64,000 nucleotides of DNA, taken from positions 1 to 64,000 of the forward strand of contig NZ_PDDM01000027.1 of the NCBI RefSeq assembly GCF_002914585.1. Direction: 5' to 3'. A program made the position numbers and the translations under genes. Below are positions 8,023 to 17,693 of this stretch, piece by piece. Every line of letters starts with the position of its first letter. Position 1 is the first letter of the stretch. The notes beneath the pieces were generated by a model. It saw only the letters and a program-made list of their open reading frames with translations. It was not told the DNA's origin and did not search any database. The DNA comes from Pseudanabaena sp. BC1403 (GTDB lineage Bacteria; Cyanobacteriota; Cyanobacteriia; Pseudanabaenales; Pseudanabaenaceae).

Positions 8023-8046
8023 TAAAAAGCAGAGATTGTAGTCTCT
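8023..8046 (-). terminator. Weak terminator after sufB
   Basis: On the minus strand AGAGA-CTACAA-TCTCT is followed by GCTTTTT, a short 5-bp stem with a T-run about 30-50 nt past the sufB stop. It may reduce read-through from sufB into the toxin block and sufCD. Confidence 0.45.
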
Positions 8047-8074
8047 TCATCGCGAGAACAAAATGGCGATCGCT

Positions 8075-9511
8075 TTATCCAACACTATTCTCTAGCTTCA
8101 AAGCCAAGAGCTTATCAGCTTCAACAGCGAATTCCATCGGCAATGCATTAAATACTTCTTTGCAGAAGCCACTAATGATCATCGAGACAGCATCTTCAAC
8201 CGCGATACCGCGTTGTTGGAAATAGAACAATTGCTCTTCGCCGATTTTAGAAGTTGAGGCTTCATGCTCAACTCTAGCGGTATTGTTTTGAACTTGAATA
8301 TAAGGAAAAGTATTCGCTTGAGAGCAATCACCAATCAGCATTGAGTCGCATTGAGAATAATTTCTTGCGCCTTCAGCTTTGGGTGAGATTTTGACCAAGC
8401 CGCGATAGCTATTTTGAGAGCCACCAGCGGAAATGCCCTTAGAAACAATTTTACTGCGGGTGTTTTTGCCGATATGCACCATTTTCGAGCCAGTGTCGGC
8501 TTGTTGCTTATTATTTGTTAGAGCAACAGAGTAAAACTCACCAACGGAGTTTTCACCAACCAATACGCAACTGGGATACTTCCAAGTAATTGCGGAACCA
8601 GTTTCTACTTGAGTCCAAGAGATCTTTGAGTTTTTGCCTTGGCACAAACCACGCTTAGTCACAAAGTTATAGATACCGCCTTTGCCATCTTTATCGCCAG
8701 CAAACCAGTTCTGTACTGTGGAATATTTGATTTCGGCATCATCTAGGGCGACTAATTCAACTACGGCTGCATGAAGTTGATTGGTATCAAACATTGGTGC
8801 AGTACAACCTTCAAGATAGCTGACATAGGCTCCTTCTTCGGCAACAATCAAAGTACGCTCGAACTGTCCAGAGTCACCATTGTTAATGCGGAAATAGGTG
8901 GACAGATCCATCGGGCACTTTACGCCTTTGGGAATGTATACAAAGGAGCCATCGGTAAATACGGCAGCATTTAGTGCTGAATAGTAGTTGTCTGCGATCG
9001 GGACAACGCTACCTAGATATTTTTTGATCAGTTCAGGATACTCATGCATCGCTTCGGTGATCGAGCAGAAGATTACACCAACTTTTGCTAGATCTTTCTT
9101 AAAAGTTGTGGCGATCGAAACGCTATCAAAAATGACATCAACGGCAACATTGGTTAGACGCTTTTGCTCGTTAATGGAAATCCCTAATTTCTCAAAAGTA
9201 TCCAGTAACTCAGGATCAACTTCATCAAGACTTGCTTTCTTTTTCGATTGCTTGGGTGCAGAATAATAGACGATATTTTGGTAATCGATCGCAGGATATT
9301 CGACATGTGCCCATGTTGGTTCTTGCATCTTTAACCATTGCCGATAAGCCTTGAGACGGAATTCCAGCATGTATTCTGGCTCATTTTTCTTAGCCGAAAT
9401 CATGCGGACGACATCTTCGCTTAGACCGCGAGGAATCGTGTCCGACTCAATGGATGTAACAAATCCGTATTTGTATGGTTGGTTGACAAGTGCTTGAACC
9501 GTTGCAGTCAT
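8075..9511 (-). CDS. sufB: Fe-S cluster assembly protein SufB
   Basis: Core scaffold of the SufBCD complex (478 residues, usual length). Family signatures include [48 protein letters not shown] and [14 protein letters not shown], ending in the [10 protein letters not shown] / [13 protein letters not shown] region that contacts SufC and SufD. First gene of the minus-strand suf operon, divergent from sufR, with two SufR-type operators in the 204-bp spacer. It is separated from sufC by 1.4 kb of unrelated genes, which is abnormal. Confidence 0.97.
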   Translation of the reverse strand: MTATVQALVNQPYKYGFVTSIESDTIPRGLSEDVVRMISAKKNEPEYMLEFRLKAYRQWLKMQEPTWAHVEYPAIDYQNIVYYSAPKQSKKKASLDEVDPELLDTFEKLGISINEQKRLTNVAVDVIFDSVSIATTFKKDLAKVGVIFCSITEAMHEYPELIKKYLGSVVPIADNYYSALNAAVFTDGSFVYIPKGVKCPMDLSTYFRINNGDSGQFERTLIVAEEGAYVSYLEGCTAPMFDTNQLHAAVVELVALDDAEIKYSTVQNWFAGDKDGKGGIYNFVTKRGLCQGKNSKISWTQVETGSAITWKYPSCVLVGENSVGEFYSVALTNNKQQADTGSKMVHIGKNTRSKIVSKGISAGGSQNSYRGLVKISPKAEGARNYSQCDSMLIGDCSQANTFPYIQVQNNTARVEHEASTSKIGEEQLFYFQQRGIAVEDAVSMIISGFCKEVFNALPMEFAVEADKLLALKLENSVG

Positions 9512-9578
9512 GTCAGTCGTGGCTCCTGATAATTGATGTGCAAAGTTAGTGCTTCGCGCTACCTTTGTTTGAATAAAA

Positions 9579-9592
9579 CAACTTACTTGTTT
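9579..9592. promoter_or_regulatory. Second SufR operator-like site
   Basis: CAAC-TTACTT-GTTT, one base from the CAAC-N6-GTTG consensus of cyanobacterial SufR operators. It lies 39 bp from the perfect site, matching the known arrangement of one strong and one weaker site between sufR and sufB. Confidence 0.6.
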
Positions 9593-9617
9593 CTTTACTA
9601 ATTGTAGGTTACATTAA

Positions 9618-9631
9618 CAACATGCAAGTTG
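9618..9631. promoter_or_regulatory. SufR operator (perfect)
   Basis: CAAC-ATGCAA-GTTG matches the established SufR recognition sequence CAAC-N6-GTTG exactly. It overlaps a minus-strand TTGACA (9630-9635) that can serve as the -35 element of sufB, so bound SufR would block sufB transcription. Confidence 0.8.
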
Positions 9632-9672
9632 TCAAAGTCATTTTTTGATAGCTCTGCCACTCTATCGAGTCT

Positions 9673-9691
9673 TGACTCTACGTAAGAGTCA
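9673..9691. promoter_or_regulatory. Inverted repeat in the sufR leader
   Basis: TGACTCT-ACGTA-AGAGTCA is a perfect 7-bp inverted repeat; GAGTC-TT-GACTC overlaps it on the left. It sits 25 bp before the sufR ATG and differs from the SufR consensus. It may be another operator or a leader hairpin. Confidence 0.4.
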
Positions 9692-9715
9692 GTTGTTGTC
9701 TGGAGCTTAATATTT

Positions 9716-10420
9716 ATGAAAACTCCCATCGGTGTCGCTGAAATGATTTCAAGTGCACCAGACCTGAAGCTAGATCATAAAAATGACCATAAGCATGATG
9801 CTAAAAATGATACTAAGCAGGACATTTTGCAGCATCTGCTTAAGCGTGGAGAGGTAACAGCTCAGGACTTAGCGGAAAAGTTAGATATTAGTCCGCAGGC
9901 AATTCGTAAGCATTTAAAAGATCTTGAAACTGAGGGGCTGATCTATCACACTGCCGAGCAGTTGGGTATGGGTAGACCCCAATTTATTTATGCATTGACC
10001 ACGGCAGGGCGCGATCGCTTTCCCGATAGTTACAACCAATTTGCCGTAAATTTCCTTGATACGCTGATTGATACTTTAGGCAAAGAGCAAGTGTCTGAGG
10101 TATTACAAAAGCAGTGGCAACGCAAAGCACAGAATTATAAATTGCAACTTGGAGGAGGTTCACTCAAGCAACGATTAGAAAAATTAGCCGAACTTCGCCG
10201 TAGTGAAGGTTATGTGACGGAATGGTTCCCTGTAGAAGGGACAGAAGGTTTCATTTTTACGGAATATAATTGTGCGATCGCCCATGTGGCTGAGTCTTTT
10301 CCCAGTGTGTGCGGACATGAGCTAGAAATGTTTGCAACCGTGTTGGATTGTTCCGTAGAACGCACGCATTGGATGGTTAATGGTGAGCATCGTTGTGGAT
10401 ACTTAATCCCAAACAATTAA
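9716..10420 (+). CDS. sufR: Fe-S sensing transcriptional repressor SufR
   Basis: DeoR-like winged-helix repressor of the suf operon that uses a 4Fe-4S cluster to sense Fe-S status. The 234 residues contain a lysine/aspartate/histidine-rich linker (about 16-35), an HTH (GEVTAQDLAEKLDISPQAIRKH, about 46-67), and the C-terminal cysteines in VCGHELEMF, VLDCSVERTHW and HRCGY that hold the cluster. GGAG lies 10 nt before the ATG. Divergent from sufB with operators between them, implying autoregulation. The charged N-terminal linker is longer than I would expect for the family. Confidence 0.95.
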   Translation: MKTPIGVAEMISSAPDLKLDHKNDHKHDAKNDTKQDILQHLLKRGEVTAQDLAEKLDISPQAIRKHLKDLETEGLIYHTAEQLGMGRPQFIYALTTAGRDRFPDSYNQFAVNFLDTLIDTLGKEQVSEVLQKQWQRKAQNYKLQLGGGSLKQRLEKLAELRRSEGYVTEWFPVEGTEGFIFTEYNCAIAHVAESFPSVCGHELEMFATVLDCSVERTHWMVNGEHRCGYLIPNN

Positions 10421-10423
10421 AAC

Positions 10424-10478
10424 AAGGAACCAATTTTTTGTGGCGAGGCTTCGCCTCGCCACAAAAAATTGGTTCCTT
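10424..10478 (+). terminator. sufR terminator, 25-bp perfect stem
   Basis: AAGGAACC...GGTTCCTT, a perfect 25-bp inverted repeat around a CTTCG loop, directly after the sufR stop. Stem arms contain T/A runs. Confidence 0.75.
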
Positions 10479-10609
10479 ATTAGATTGCACAACCATTAGC
10501 TCTCAATTATTCTGTTAGCATAGATAGTAATAGTTATGGTTGTAGAGAATGCAGCACTTAGCACCGCATTCTCTGAGCCTATAGTTTTGAGATAAATACA
10601 GGAAAAAAT

Positions 10610-10846
10610 ATGAGTTTGACTCTGACTACAGAAAATGTCGAAAATGTTTTAGATGAGCTACGCCCTTATCTAATGTCTGATGGTGGCAATGTGGAACTTG
10701 TCGAAATCGAGGGACCAGTCGTGCGATTGCGCTTACAAGGTGCTTGTGGATCTTGTCCTAGCTCAGCGATGACCCTGAGAATGGGCATTGAGCGTAAGTT
10801 GAAGGAAGAGATTCCTGAAATCGATGAAATCGAACAGGTTTTTTAA
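10610..10846 (+). CDS. nfu: NifU C-terminal domain (Nfu) Fe-S carrier
   Basis: Small Fe-S scaffold/carrier of 78 residues consisting only of the NifU C-terminal domain, with the cluster-binding CxxC (Cys46 and Cys49 in GACGSCPSS) and flanking motifs [14 protein letters not shown] and [18 protein letters not shown]. It accepts clusters from SufBCD and delivers them to targets such as photosystem I. It lies downstream of sufR in the same orientation but after a strong terminator, so it is probably transcribed separately. ATG start. Confidence 0.95.
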   Translation: MSLTLTTENVENVLDELRPYLMSDGGNVELVEIEGPVVRLRLQGACGSCPSSAMTLRMGIERKLKEEIPEIDEIEQVF

Positions 10847-10848
10847 AC

Positions 10849-10893
10849 CCAAATAAATAAAGGCGGCACGAAGTGCCGCCTTTATTTATTTGG
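10849..10893. terminator. Bidirectional terminator, 21-bp perfect stem
   Basis: CCAAATAAATAAAGGCGGCAC, GAA loop, then its exact complement. It lies between the convergent nfu and hybrid kinase genes and includes the kinase stop codon. Confidence 0.8.
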
Positions 10894-13800
10894 ATGATAA
10901 AAGAGAATTTTGAATTTGTGAGAATAGAGATTGCATTTTCTTAAACATCTCTTGCATATTCTCTTCTTTTTGATTTTCCCCAACTTGTTGTAAATCATTA
11001 GCGATCGCAGCTATTGCAATCATCCCTAAGTTACTTGAGGCTCCTTTGATAAAATGAGCAATTCGAGCAATCTCATCGTAATTATTCTCAGAGATCGCCA
11101 CTTCAAGTTGCCCTAAGCTTTCCGAAGTAGACTCGAAAAAAGTTTGGAGAATTTCAGCTTTAAACTCTTCACTACCATCAGCAATACTATCTATATAAGT
11201 CCAGTCAATTAATGATAGAGATTCGGAGTTATTAGAATTTGGATCTAGGGAATTAGTATCAACATTTATATTATCGATAATTGCCGTAGTTGTAACCTCA
11301 GAAGTGATAATCGAAGAAGATGCGATCGCATTCTGGGCAAAAATCTTTTTCTCCCATTCTGCTAATTTTCGAGCGACATCTTCTTTGCGTATGGGTTTAC
11401 TGAGATAGTCATCCATACCACAAGCAATACAGCGATCGCGATCTTCCTTCAAGGCGTTAGCTGTCATCGCCATAATCACAATTTTACTTTTTTCTGAATC
11501 TAGCTGACGAATGGCGATCGTTGTCTCATATCCATCCATTTCAGGCATTTGGCAATCCATGAGGATGATGTCATAGTGAATGCATTCTAGGAGCTTAAGT
11601 ACTTCCTTGCCATTACCTACTAAATCTGCATCATAGCCAAAACTACGCAGCTGATGTAGAACCACTTTTTGATTGATGGGATTATCTTCAGCAATCAAAA
11701 TTTTAAGTTTAGAAGTCTTTTGAGGTGCATCATCAGCCAGCCTTAATGGAGTAGAAGGGAAAACTTTATGCTTAGCATCTATAGAAACCACTTCCACCAG
11801 TACTTCCAATAAGCGAGACTGTTTTACAGGCTTGACAAGATAAAACTCAAATCCCAGTTCTCTAACACGGCTGATACCACCTTGCTGGTTTAGAGATGTC
11901 AGCATGATTAATTTAAGATTTTTCAGGATTGGGTCAGACTTGATCTGTGCACCCAACATTTCGCCGTCAAGATCAGGCATTTGCATATCCAGAATTGCTA
12001 ATTGATAGCGATCGCCTTCTTCCACGGCTGCTTGTAAAATCGCGATCGCATTAGAAGCATTTTGTAATGCATCAACTCGCATTTGCCAAGCAGTTAGTTG
12101 ATAAGTCAGGATTTTGCAATTGGTTGCATTATCATCAACTATCAAGACGCGAACATCCTTAAGATTAACTTCTTGACGTGGTTTAAGCTGTGCGATCGCG
12201 ACTGGCGACTGCTTCGCAAATGGAATCCTAAACCAAAAATGTGAACCCTTGCCTTCTTCACTATCGATGCCAATTTCGCCACCCATGAGATCGATAATTT
12301 GTTTGCAAATAGCAAGTCCTAAACCAGTACCACCATATTTGCGTGTAGTCGAAGCATCAACTTGGGTAAAGGGTTGAAATAGCTTTTTCTGAGCTGTCGC
12401 GGATATACCGATGCCAGTATCAATAATCCTAAATTCGATCACTGCCGTTGATTCAGTTTCTGAGTTGAGGGATACCTTAACGATAACTTCACCTTCCGAA
12501 GTGAACTTAACGGCGTTACTAACCAGATTGGTTAATATTTGCCTGAGACGCGATACATCACCACATAGGTAAATAGGCACATTTTGATGAACTAGTGACG
12601 CAAGCTCTAATCCTTTAACCTGAGCAAGCATGGCAAGTAAATCAGTTACTTCCTCAACACAGGTGTTAAGGTCAAAATCAATCTCTTCTAATTCCATCTC
12701 ATGAGCTTCAAGCTTTGAGAAATCAAGAATTTCATTGATTAATGTAAGGAGATTTTCACCGCTAATTCTTACAGTTTCCACAAAATCTCGCTGGAGAGTC
12801 GAAAGCTCAGTGTCGGCAAGCAAACCTGTCATTCCTAATACTGCATTCATCGGCGTACGAATTTCATGGCTCATAGTCGCGAGAAAAGAGCTTTTCATCT
12901 TTGTTGCTATTTCTGCTTGATGACGAGCTTTGTCTAATTCAATATTCTGCTTAGAGAGTTGCTCGCGGCGTAATGTTTCTTGTTCTAATAAAGTAGCTTG
13001 GTAAAGAGCAATACCTACTTGATTACCAAGCTCCGCTAAAAAGTTAACTTCAAAACTACTCCAATGCCTTGGCTCGCTGCATTGGTGGGCGATGAGTAGT
13101 CCCCATAGCTGATCGCTTTCAAGGATTGGTACTACTAAGGTGGCTTGCACTTGACACTGAGCCATCATTTTCTTATAGCAATCGGGCATATCCGAATTAG
13201 GAATATCGTCATTTACGACTTTACGACCTTGGCGAAAATCTTCCCATAGTCCATTTCTAAAGCACGCATCTTTGATATCAGCTGTCAATAAAGCAATCCA
13301 AGGTGGCTCCACGGACTCAACAGCAACGACACCGTCCCATTCACCATCAAATCGATATACAACTACCCGATCTGCTTTGAGGTATTTTCTCACCTCTTCA
13401 ACAGTTGTATTTAAGATCTCATTAACATTTAACGATTGTCGAATGCGTAGAGTGATTTGAGAGAAAACTATTGATCGCCAATTCTGCAAACGCACTTCTT
13501 CTTCGACTTGTTTGCGATCGGTGATATCAAGCCCTGATCCAATGATAAAAGCAATTTTATTTTCTGATTCAACTACAGCCGTAGTTGACCAAGAGATTAG
13601 CCGACGCTTACCACTCTTTGTTAACCAATGATTTTCGTATGAATTGGATAAACTGCCATTAGAAAATCGTGTAAAGGTCTTGCTAACTGCCGTAGCTTCT
13701 TCATGCGGCAGAAAAATCTTGCAAAAATTCTGATTTCTTACTTCTTCAAAGTAATAGCCAGTTACTCTTTCACATTCACGATTAAATCTAATTATTTTGC

Positions 13801-15103
13801 CTTCTAGATCTAATACAATTACAAGCGCACCAACTGTATCCAGCACTGTAACTGTAAAATCTCGTTCTTGCTTAAGGCTAGTTTCTAGTCGGCGACTTGT
13901 AAGTGTTTCATTGTAGACAGAATAAAACAGCAAACCAAGTATGCCTAAAGTCGAAAGCAGTGTAATTAAGGAAATATTAACAGCATTAGCAGTTGAAGCT
14001 TGCTTTTTTTGGAGCCATAACGATAAATCATCCCTAGAAATATTAATTAGTTCTTCTAGTTCAGTTTCAGTAAGATCTTCAGCATCCCAAATTCTTTTCT
14101 CTAATATTAGTTTCTGAGTAGGTTTTAGTCCAGAAGATTTATAAGACTCAACAATTTCATTCGAGTCTTGCAATCCTTTGCGAAGATGTTTTAATAAGAG
14201 TGTGATCGTTTCCTGATAGTCAACTCTACTCTTCTGACCATCCAGATTAGCTAACTGTTCTCTACTATTCTTCTGACTCAAGTACTGAAGTTTTAGAATG
14301 TCCACTTCCAATTCTGCGACCAAAAGCTTGTATGCCTCTAGACTTTCTTGATTACCTAAAAGAAGATATACTCCTACTGAATTTTTTAAATCACGGATTT
14401 GATTGAGTGGTTTCTGGATTTTCTCTAGTTCATCTTGTTTTTGCAAAAAATCAATATTTGAATCTTTTAAGCTGCTGAGATTTACATAAGAAATCACACC
14501 CATCCCAATAACAATTGAGGCGATAATTCCAGTCCAAAATGCAATCTTCTTAAGAAAGTTTTTCTCCGCAGGTTTAGCGCTTTTCGGTATGGATAAACGA
14601 CTAATTTCATTTAAGCTACGGCGAGTTTCAATCAAATATGAAGTTTGGTTGCCAAGTGATTTGAGTGCTAATATTTGTTCTGTACTCAGCTCTCTTGGTT
14701 GTCGATCAATTACACAAAGTGTACCTAGAGGATAGCCTTCTGCCGTTTTAATGGGGATTCCCGCATAAAAGCGAATGTTAGGCGGTCCAGTTACCAGTGG
14801 ATTGCTAGCAAATCTCTCGTCTTTAAGAGTGTCAGGAATTATAAAAATTCCATCTTTTAGGATTGCATGAGCACAAAAAGCTACGTCCTTCGGAGTTTCT
14901 GTTTCAATGATTCCAACTTTTGACTTAAACCATTGCCGCTCTTTATCAAGTAAACTCACCAAAGCGATCGGTGTTTGACAAATATAGGCTGCTAATTTCG
15001 TAATATCGTCAAAGCCTTGCTCTGGCTCAGTATCTAAAATATTGCACTGATACAGAGCTGCAACTCTTTCTATTTCATTCGATGGTTCTGGTGCTGAAAT
15101 CAT
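10886..15103 (-). CDS. Hybrid sensor histidine kinase, GAF-TM-CHASE-like-TM-PAS-GAF-HK-REC-REC-Hpt
   Basis: 1405 residues forming a complete phosphorelay in one chain. In order: N-terminal GAF (about 5-160, [19 protein letters not shown]), membrane segment (about 187-207), extracytoplasmic four-helix sensor resembling CHASE3, second membrane segment (about 375-395), PAS, second GAF with bilin-GAF-like sequence ([15 protein letters not shown]), HisKA ([14 protein letters not shown]), HATPase ([18 protein letters not shown]), two receiver domains (AILDMQMPD with [17 protein letters not shown] with SKPIRKED) and Hpt with its phospho-His in [17 protein letters not shown]. The ligand is unknown. 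The stop lies inside the terminator shared with nfu. Confidence 0.9.
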   Translation of the reverse strand: MISAPEPSNEIERVAALYQCNILDTEPEQGFDDITKLAAYICQTPIALVSLLDKERQWFKSKVGIIETETPKDVAFCAHAILKDGIFIIPDTLKDERFASNPLVTGPPNIRFYAGIPIKTAEGYPLGTLCVIDRQPRELSTEQILALKSLGNQTSYLIETRRSLNEISRLSIPKSAKPAEKNFLKKIAFWTGIIASIVIGMGVISYVNLSSLKDSNIDFLQKQDELEKIQKPLNQIRDLKNSVGVYLLLGNQESLEAYKLLVAELEVDILKLQYLSQKNSREQLANLDGQKSRVDYQETITLLLKHLRKGLQDSNEIVESYKSSGLKPTQKLILEKRIWDAEDLTETELEELINISRDDLSLWLQKKQASTANAVNISLITLLSTLGILGLLFYSVYNETLTSRRLETSLKQERDFTVTVLDTVGALVIVLDLEGKIIRFNRECERVTGYYFEEVRNQNFCKIFLPHEEATAVSKTFTRFSNGSLSNSYENHWLTKSGKRRLISWSTTAVVESENKIAFIIGSGLDITDRKQVEEEVRLQNWRSIVFSQITLRIRQSLNVNEILNTTVEEVRKYLKADRVVVYRFDGEWDGVVAVESVEPPWIALLTADIKDACFRNGLWEDFRQGRKVVNDDIPNSDMPDCYKKMMAQCQVQATLVVPILESDQLWGLLIAHQCSEPRHWSSFEVNFLAELGNQVGIALYQATLLEQETLRREQLSKQNIELDKARHQAEIATKMKSSFLATMSHEIRTPMNAVLGMTGLLADTELSTLQRDFVETVRISGENLLTLINEILDFSKLEAHEMELEEIDFDLNTCVEEVTDLLAMLAQVKGLELASLVHQNVPIYLCGDVSRLRQILTNLVSNAVKFTSEGEVIVKVSLNSETESTAVIEFRIIDTGIGISATAQKKLFQPFTQVDASTTRKYGGTGLGLAICKQIIDLMGGEIGIDSEEGKGSHFWFRIPFAKQSPVAIAQLKPRQEVNLKDVRVLIVDDNATNCKILTYQLTAWQMRVDALQNASNAIAILQAAVEEGDRYQLAILDMQMPDLDGEMLGAQIKSDPILKNLKLIMLTSLNQQGGISRVRELGFEFYLVKPVKQSRLLEVLVEVVSIDAKHKVFPSTPLRLADDAPQKTSKLKILIAEDNPINQKVVLHQLRSFGYDADLVGNGKEVLKLLECIHYDIILMDCQMPEMDGYETTIAIRQLDSEKSKIVIMAMTANALKEDRDRCIACGMDDYLSKPIRKEDVARKLAEWEKKIFAQNAIASSSIITSEVTTTAIIDNINVDTNSLDPNSNNSESLSLIDWTYIDSIADGSEEFKAEILQTFFESTSESLGQLEVAISENNYDEIARIAHFIKGASSNLGMIAIAAIANDLQQVGENQKEENMQEMFKKMQSLFSQIQNSLLSSK

Positions 15104-15206
15104 GTAAGTTTTGGGTTAGGAGTTTGGGATCAAGCTTCCCAAATCAAGATTTTTTAATTAGATATTTTTCGTTAATCCCAATTCAACTTTACTTATACCA
15201 AAACAC

Positions 15207-15291
15207 AAAGTGGCGCAGCCACTTTTGTTTTTAAAACCCTTACAGGGTTTGGTTTTTAATTCACAGAAGTGTTGTCACACTTTTGTGAATT
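15207..15291. repeat. Three consecutive hairpins upstream of the hybrid kinase
   Basis: The 373-bp spacer 15104-15476 has no gene. It holds AAAGTGGC/GCCACTTT (15207-15225), AAACCCT/AGGGTTT (15234-15250) and AATTCACA/TGTGAATT with an inner AAGTGT/ACACTT stem (15258-15291). None has a clear T-run. They are non-coding and of unknown role. Confidence 0.6.
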
Positions 15292-15402
15292 GGTATTACG
15301 CCAAGACTATAAAGTGTATATCTAATATATAGCAATCCTAAATGGTTTGTGGAAGAGAGCCCTCAAAAGTGGTAGTGCTCCAAAAAGCCTCAAAACTATA
15401 AA

Positions 15403-15459
15403 CAAAATCCAAAGAGTGAGAGGTGGCACAAAGCGCCGCCTCTCACTCTTTGGATTTTG
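15403..15459 (-). terminator. Terminator of the Yip1-family gene
   Basis: Near-perfect stem of about 25 bp (CAAAATCCAAAGAGTGAG ... complement) with one mismatch near the CAAAG loop, 18 bp past the stop of the minus-strand gene. Confidence 0.7.
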
Positions 15460-15476
15460 AATTAATGAAACAAAAA

Positions 15477-16091
15477 TCACAGACTAATACTTAGTATCAA
15501 CTTAAAGGTATTTGCTAGCCAAATTAAGGCAACTATGCCGCCAAATATTGCTAAAGGCACGATCGCTAAAGTTTTCCAGATTTTAATTCCTAATGCCACT
15601 GATGCGCTCCATACTTGCCAAACGATAAACCAGAACAGTACAGCGATCGCCGCAATAACACGAAATTGGGGCGGCAGGCTTAGCGCTGGAGCCATAAATA
15701 GCCAAGGTAAACTAGCAAAACCCGTCAGGGTTAGCAATTCGCGCATCTCGATATTCTTTTGAAAAACATTAGCTAATTGCTTAAGCAGAAAAGTAAAAAA
15801 CATCCAACCAATAAATCCACTAATCACTGACCAAATGATTCTATAAATTACAAGTTGGTCAAGGCGTAAGGTTTCTAGAATATTTACTAAAGCGATTACG
15901 ATCGTGGCTTGCGCAAAGTTTGGATTTGCCTTGAGCTGCTCAAAAGTCACTTGTGGCAAAAACAATGTCCCATAGAGGCGATCAAGAAACGTTCCCAGAT
16001 TTTGTGGCGTTTGGGGATTGGTGTCACTGTTTAGGATGCTATCTGTAGCGATCGCATTTAAATCAGTAGAATTTGGCTCAGGGGGATTCAT
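15477..16091 (-). CDS. Yip1-family integral membrane protein
   Basis: 204 residues: a polar N-terminus (about 1-45) followed by about five hydrophobic segments (ATIVIALVNILETL, RIIWSVISGFIGWMFFTFLLKQ, LTGFASLPWLFMAPALSL, VIAAIAVLFWFIVWQVW, LAIVPLAIFGGIVALIWLA). The FxQLKANPNF opening and WxSVxxxI pattern resemble bacterial Yip1 domains. Function unknown. It is divergent from aroA, 67 bp apart, and has its own terminator. Confidence 0.75.
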   Translation of the reverse strand: MNPPEPNSTDLNAIATDSILNSDTNPQTPQNLGTFLDRLYGTLFLPQVTFEQLKANPNFAQATIVIALVNILETLRLDQLVIYRIIWSVISGFIGWMFFTFLLKQLANVFQKNIEMRELLTLTGFASLPWLFMAPALSLPPQFRVIAAIAVLFWFIVWQVWSASVALGIKIWKTLAIVPLAIFGGIVALIWLANTFKLILSISL

Positions 16092-16158
16092 AAAAAGCTA
16101 ATGCTAAATTTGCCGTGATTTTGTCTTACTCTAATACTAACTGCTAAATGACTCTAAC

Positions 16159-17496
16159 ATGATTGACCTCGATACTACTCAAACCCATCACCTTCTCAGC
16201 ATTGATGCAAGCCAATTACCACAAGGTTTACATGGGAGAATTACGATCCCTGGAGACAAATCAATTTCGCATCGGGCGTTAATGCTTGGCTCACTAGCAG
16301 AGGGCGAAACCACCATTCGAGGGTTATTACTGGGTGAAGATCCGCGTAGTACTGCGGCTTGTTTCTCGACGATGGGTGCGGAGATATCTGAACTTAACTC
16401 GGAATTAGTAACGATTAAGGGCATTGGGCTAGGCAATCTTAAGGAACCGTTAGATGTATTGAATGCTGGTAATTCGGGAACAACTCTACGCTTGATGTTA
16501 GGGATTTTGGCAAGTCATCCCGATCGCTTTTTTGCCGTCACTGGCGATAGCTCTTTGCGATCGCGCCCCATGTCTCGCGTGGTCAATCCTTTGCGCCAGA
16601 TGGGAGCAAGCATCTGGGGTCGGGAAAATGGAGCAAGAGCGCCACTAGCAATTTCAGGTCAAAATTTAAAGGCAATTCACTATCAATCACCTGTAGCTTC
16701 GGCTCAGGTCAAGTCCTGCATTATGCTAGCGGGTTTAATGATCGATGGCGAAACGATTATCACCGAGCCAGAGCGATCGCGCGATCATAGTGAAAGAATG
16801 CTAGCTGCCTTCGGGGCAAAAATCACAGTTGATATTGATACAAATACTGTCGCCGTTAAAGGCGGCGCAAAACTAGTTGGGCAGGAAGTGACCGTACCTG
16901 GAGACATTAGTTCGGCGGCATTTTGGTTAGTAGCGGCTTCCATTGTTCCCAATTCTGATTTAGTAATTGAGAATGTTGGGGTTAACCCTACTCGCACAGG
17001 CATTCTCGAAATTCTTGCTGAAATGGGCGCAGATATTACCTATGAGAATCAACGCGAAGTTACAGGTGAACCCGTTGCCGATTTGCGAGTAAGATCTTCC
17101 AGCCTCAAGGCTTGTAGGATTGGTGGCGCGGTAATTCCGAGATTAATTGATGAGATCCCGATTTTAGCGATCGCAGCTAGCTGTGCGGAGGGAACAACCA
17201 TTATCGAGGATGCTGCCGAGTTGCGAGTCAAGGAAAGCGATCGCATTGTGGCGATGGTCAAGGAAATGACGAAGATGGGAGCGAATGTTACGGAACTTCC
17301 AGATGGGATGGAGATCGTTGGGGGTAAAGCTCTCACTGGTGCTGAAGTAGATAGCTATGACGATCATCGTATTGCTATGAGTCTGGCGATCGCTGCTCTA
17401 GTCGCCAAGGGCAAAACTTCCATCAATCGCGCCGAGTCTGCTGCCATTTCTTACCCCTCGTTTATTCCGACCTTGCAGGGTTTATACGCAAAATAA
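16159..17496 (+). CDS. aroA: 3-phosphoshikimate 1-carboxyvinyltransferase (EPSP synthase)
   Basis: Joins shikimate-3-phosphate and phosphoenolpyruvate in the sixth step of the shikimate pathway. The 445 residues show the expected motifs: [14 protein letters not shown] near the N-terminus, [45 protein letters not shown] and the C-terminal [14 protein letters not shown]. Glycine rather than alanine follows LNAGNS, with the usual GTT, as in many bacterial enzymes. ATG start; no neighbouring aro genes. Two inverted repeats follow it. Confidence 0.97.
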   Translation: MIDLDTTQTHHLLSIDASQLPQGLHGRITIPGDKSISHRALMLGSLAEGETTIRGLLLGEDPRSTAACFSTMGAEISELNSELVTIKGIGLGNLKEPLDVLNAGNSGTTLRLMLGILASHPDRFFAVTGDSSLRSRPMSRVVNPLRQMGASIWGRENGARAPLAISGQNLKAIHYQSPVASAQVKSCIMLAGLMIDGETIITEPERSRDHSERMLAAFGAKITVDIDTNTVAVKGGAKLVGQEVTVPGDISSAAFWLVAASIVPNSDLVIENVGVNPTRTGILEILAEMGADITYENQREVTGEPVADLRVRSSSLKACRIGGAVIPRLIDEIPILAIAASCAEGTTIIEDAAELRVKESDRIVAMVKEMTKMGANVTELPDGMEIVGGKALTGAEVDSYDDHRIAMSLAIAALVAKGKTSINRAESAAISYPSFIPTLQGLYAK

Positions 17497-17518
17497 GAGC
17501 GATCACATCAAACTTTTA

Positions 17519-17693
17519 GGGGCTTAGCATTTGCGCCACCATTTTTATACTTCCACAGGAACCTTGATCCGCAAATGCTAAGCCCTCTCTGCTTTCACAG
17601 ACAAATGATCCCTACGTTGTAAGGTTTTGGGCAAAGCATTCCCAAATAAATAATATCTAAAAAATTATAGATTGTGGTGGGAATGCTTTGCCC
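17519..17693. repeat. Two adjacent GGGC-type inverted repeats
   Basis: First: GGGCTTAGCATTTGCG / CGCAAATGCTAAGCCC (17519-17586), a perfect 16-bp stem with a 34-nt loop. Second: GGGCAAAGCATTCCCA / TGGGAATGCTTTGCCC (17629-17693), also 16 bp with a 33-nt loop. Both have the cyanobacterial dispersed-repeat look (GGGGCAAAGCATTC). The second ends at the kinase stop codon, so it may also serve as a terminator for one or both convergent genes. Confidence 0.65.

Noticed and set aside
10886..15103. The 1405-residue kinase as a fusion artefact of two genes
   Set aside because: All domains from GAF to Hpt are in one uninterrupted frame in a sensible order, and this layout is common for cyanobacterial phosphorelay kinases.
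15104..15476. Riboswitch in the hybrid-kinase leader
   Set aside because: The hairpins match no riboswitch core that I can recognise and lack a ligand-pocket pattern.
16188..17367. Several antisense frames within aroA
   Set aside because: Shadows of a well-recognised gene; no start signals and no family features.
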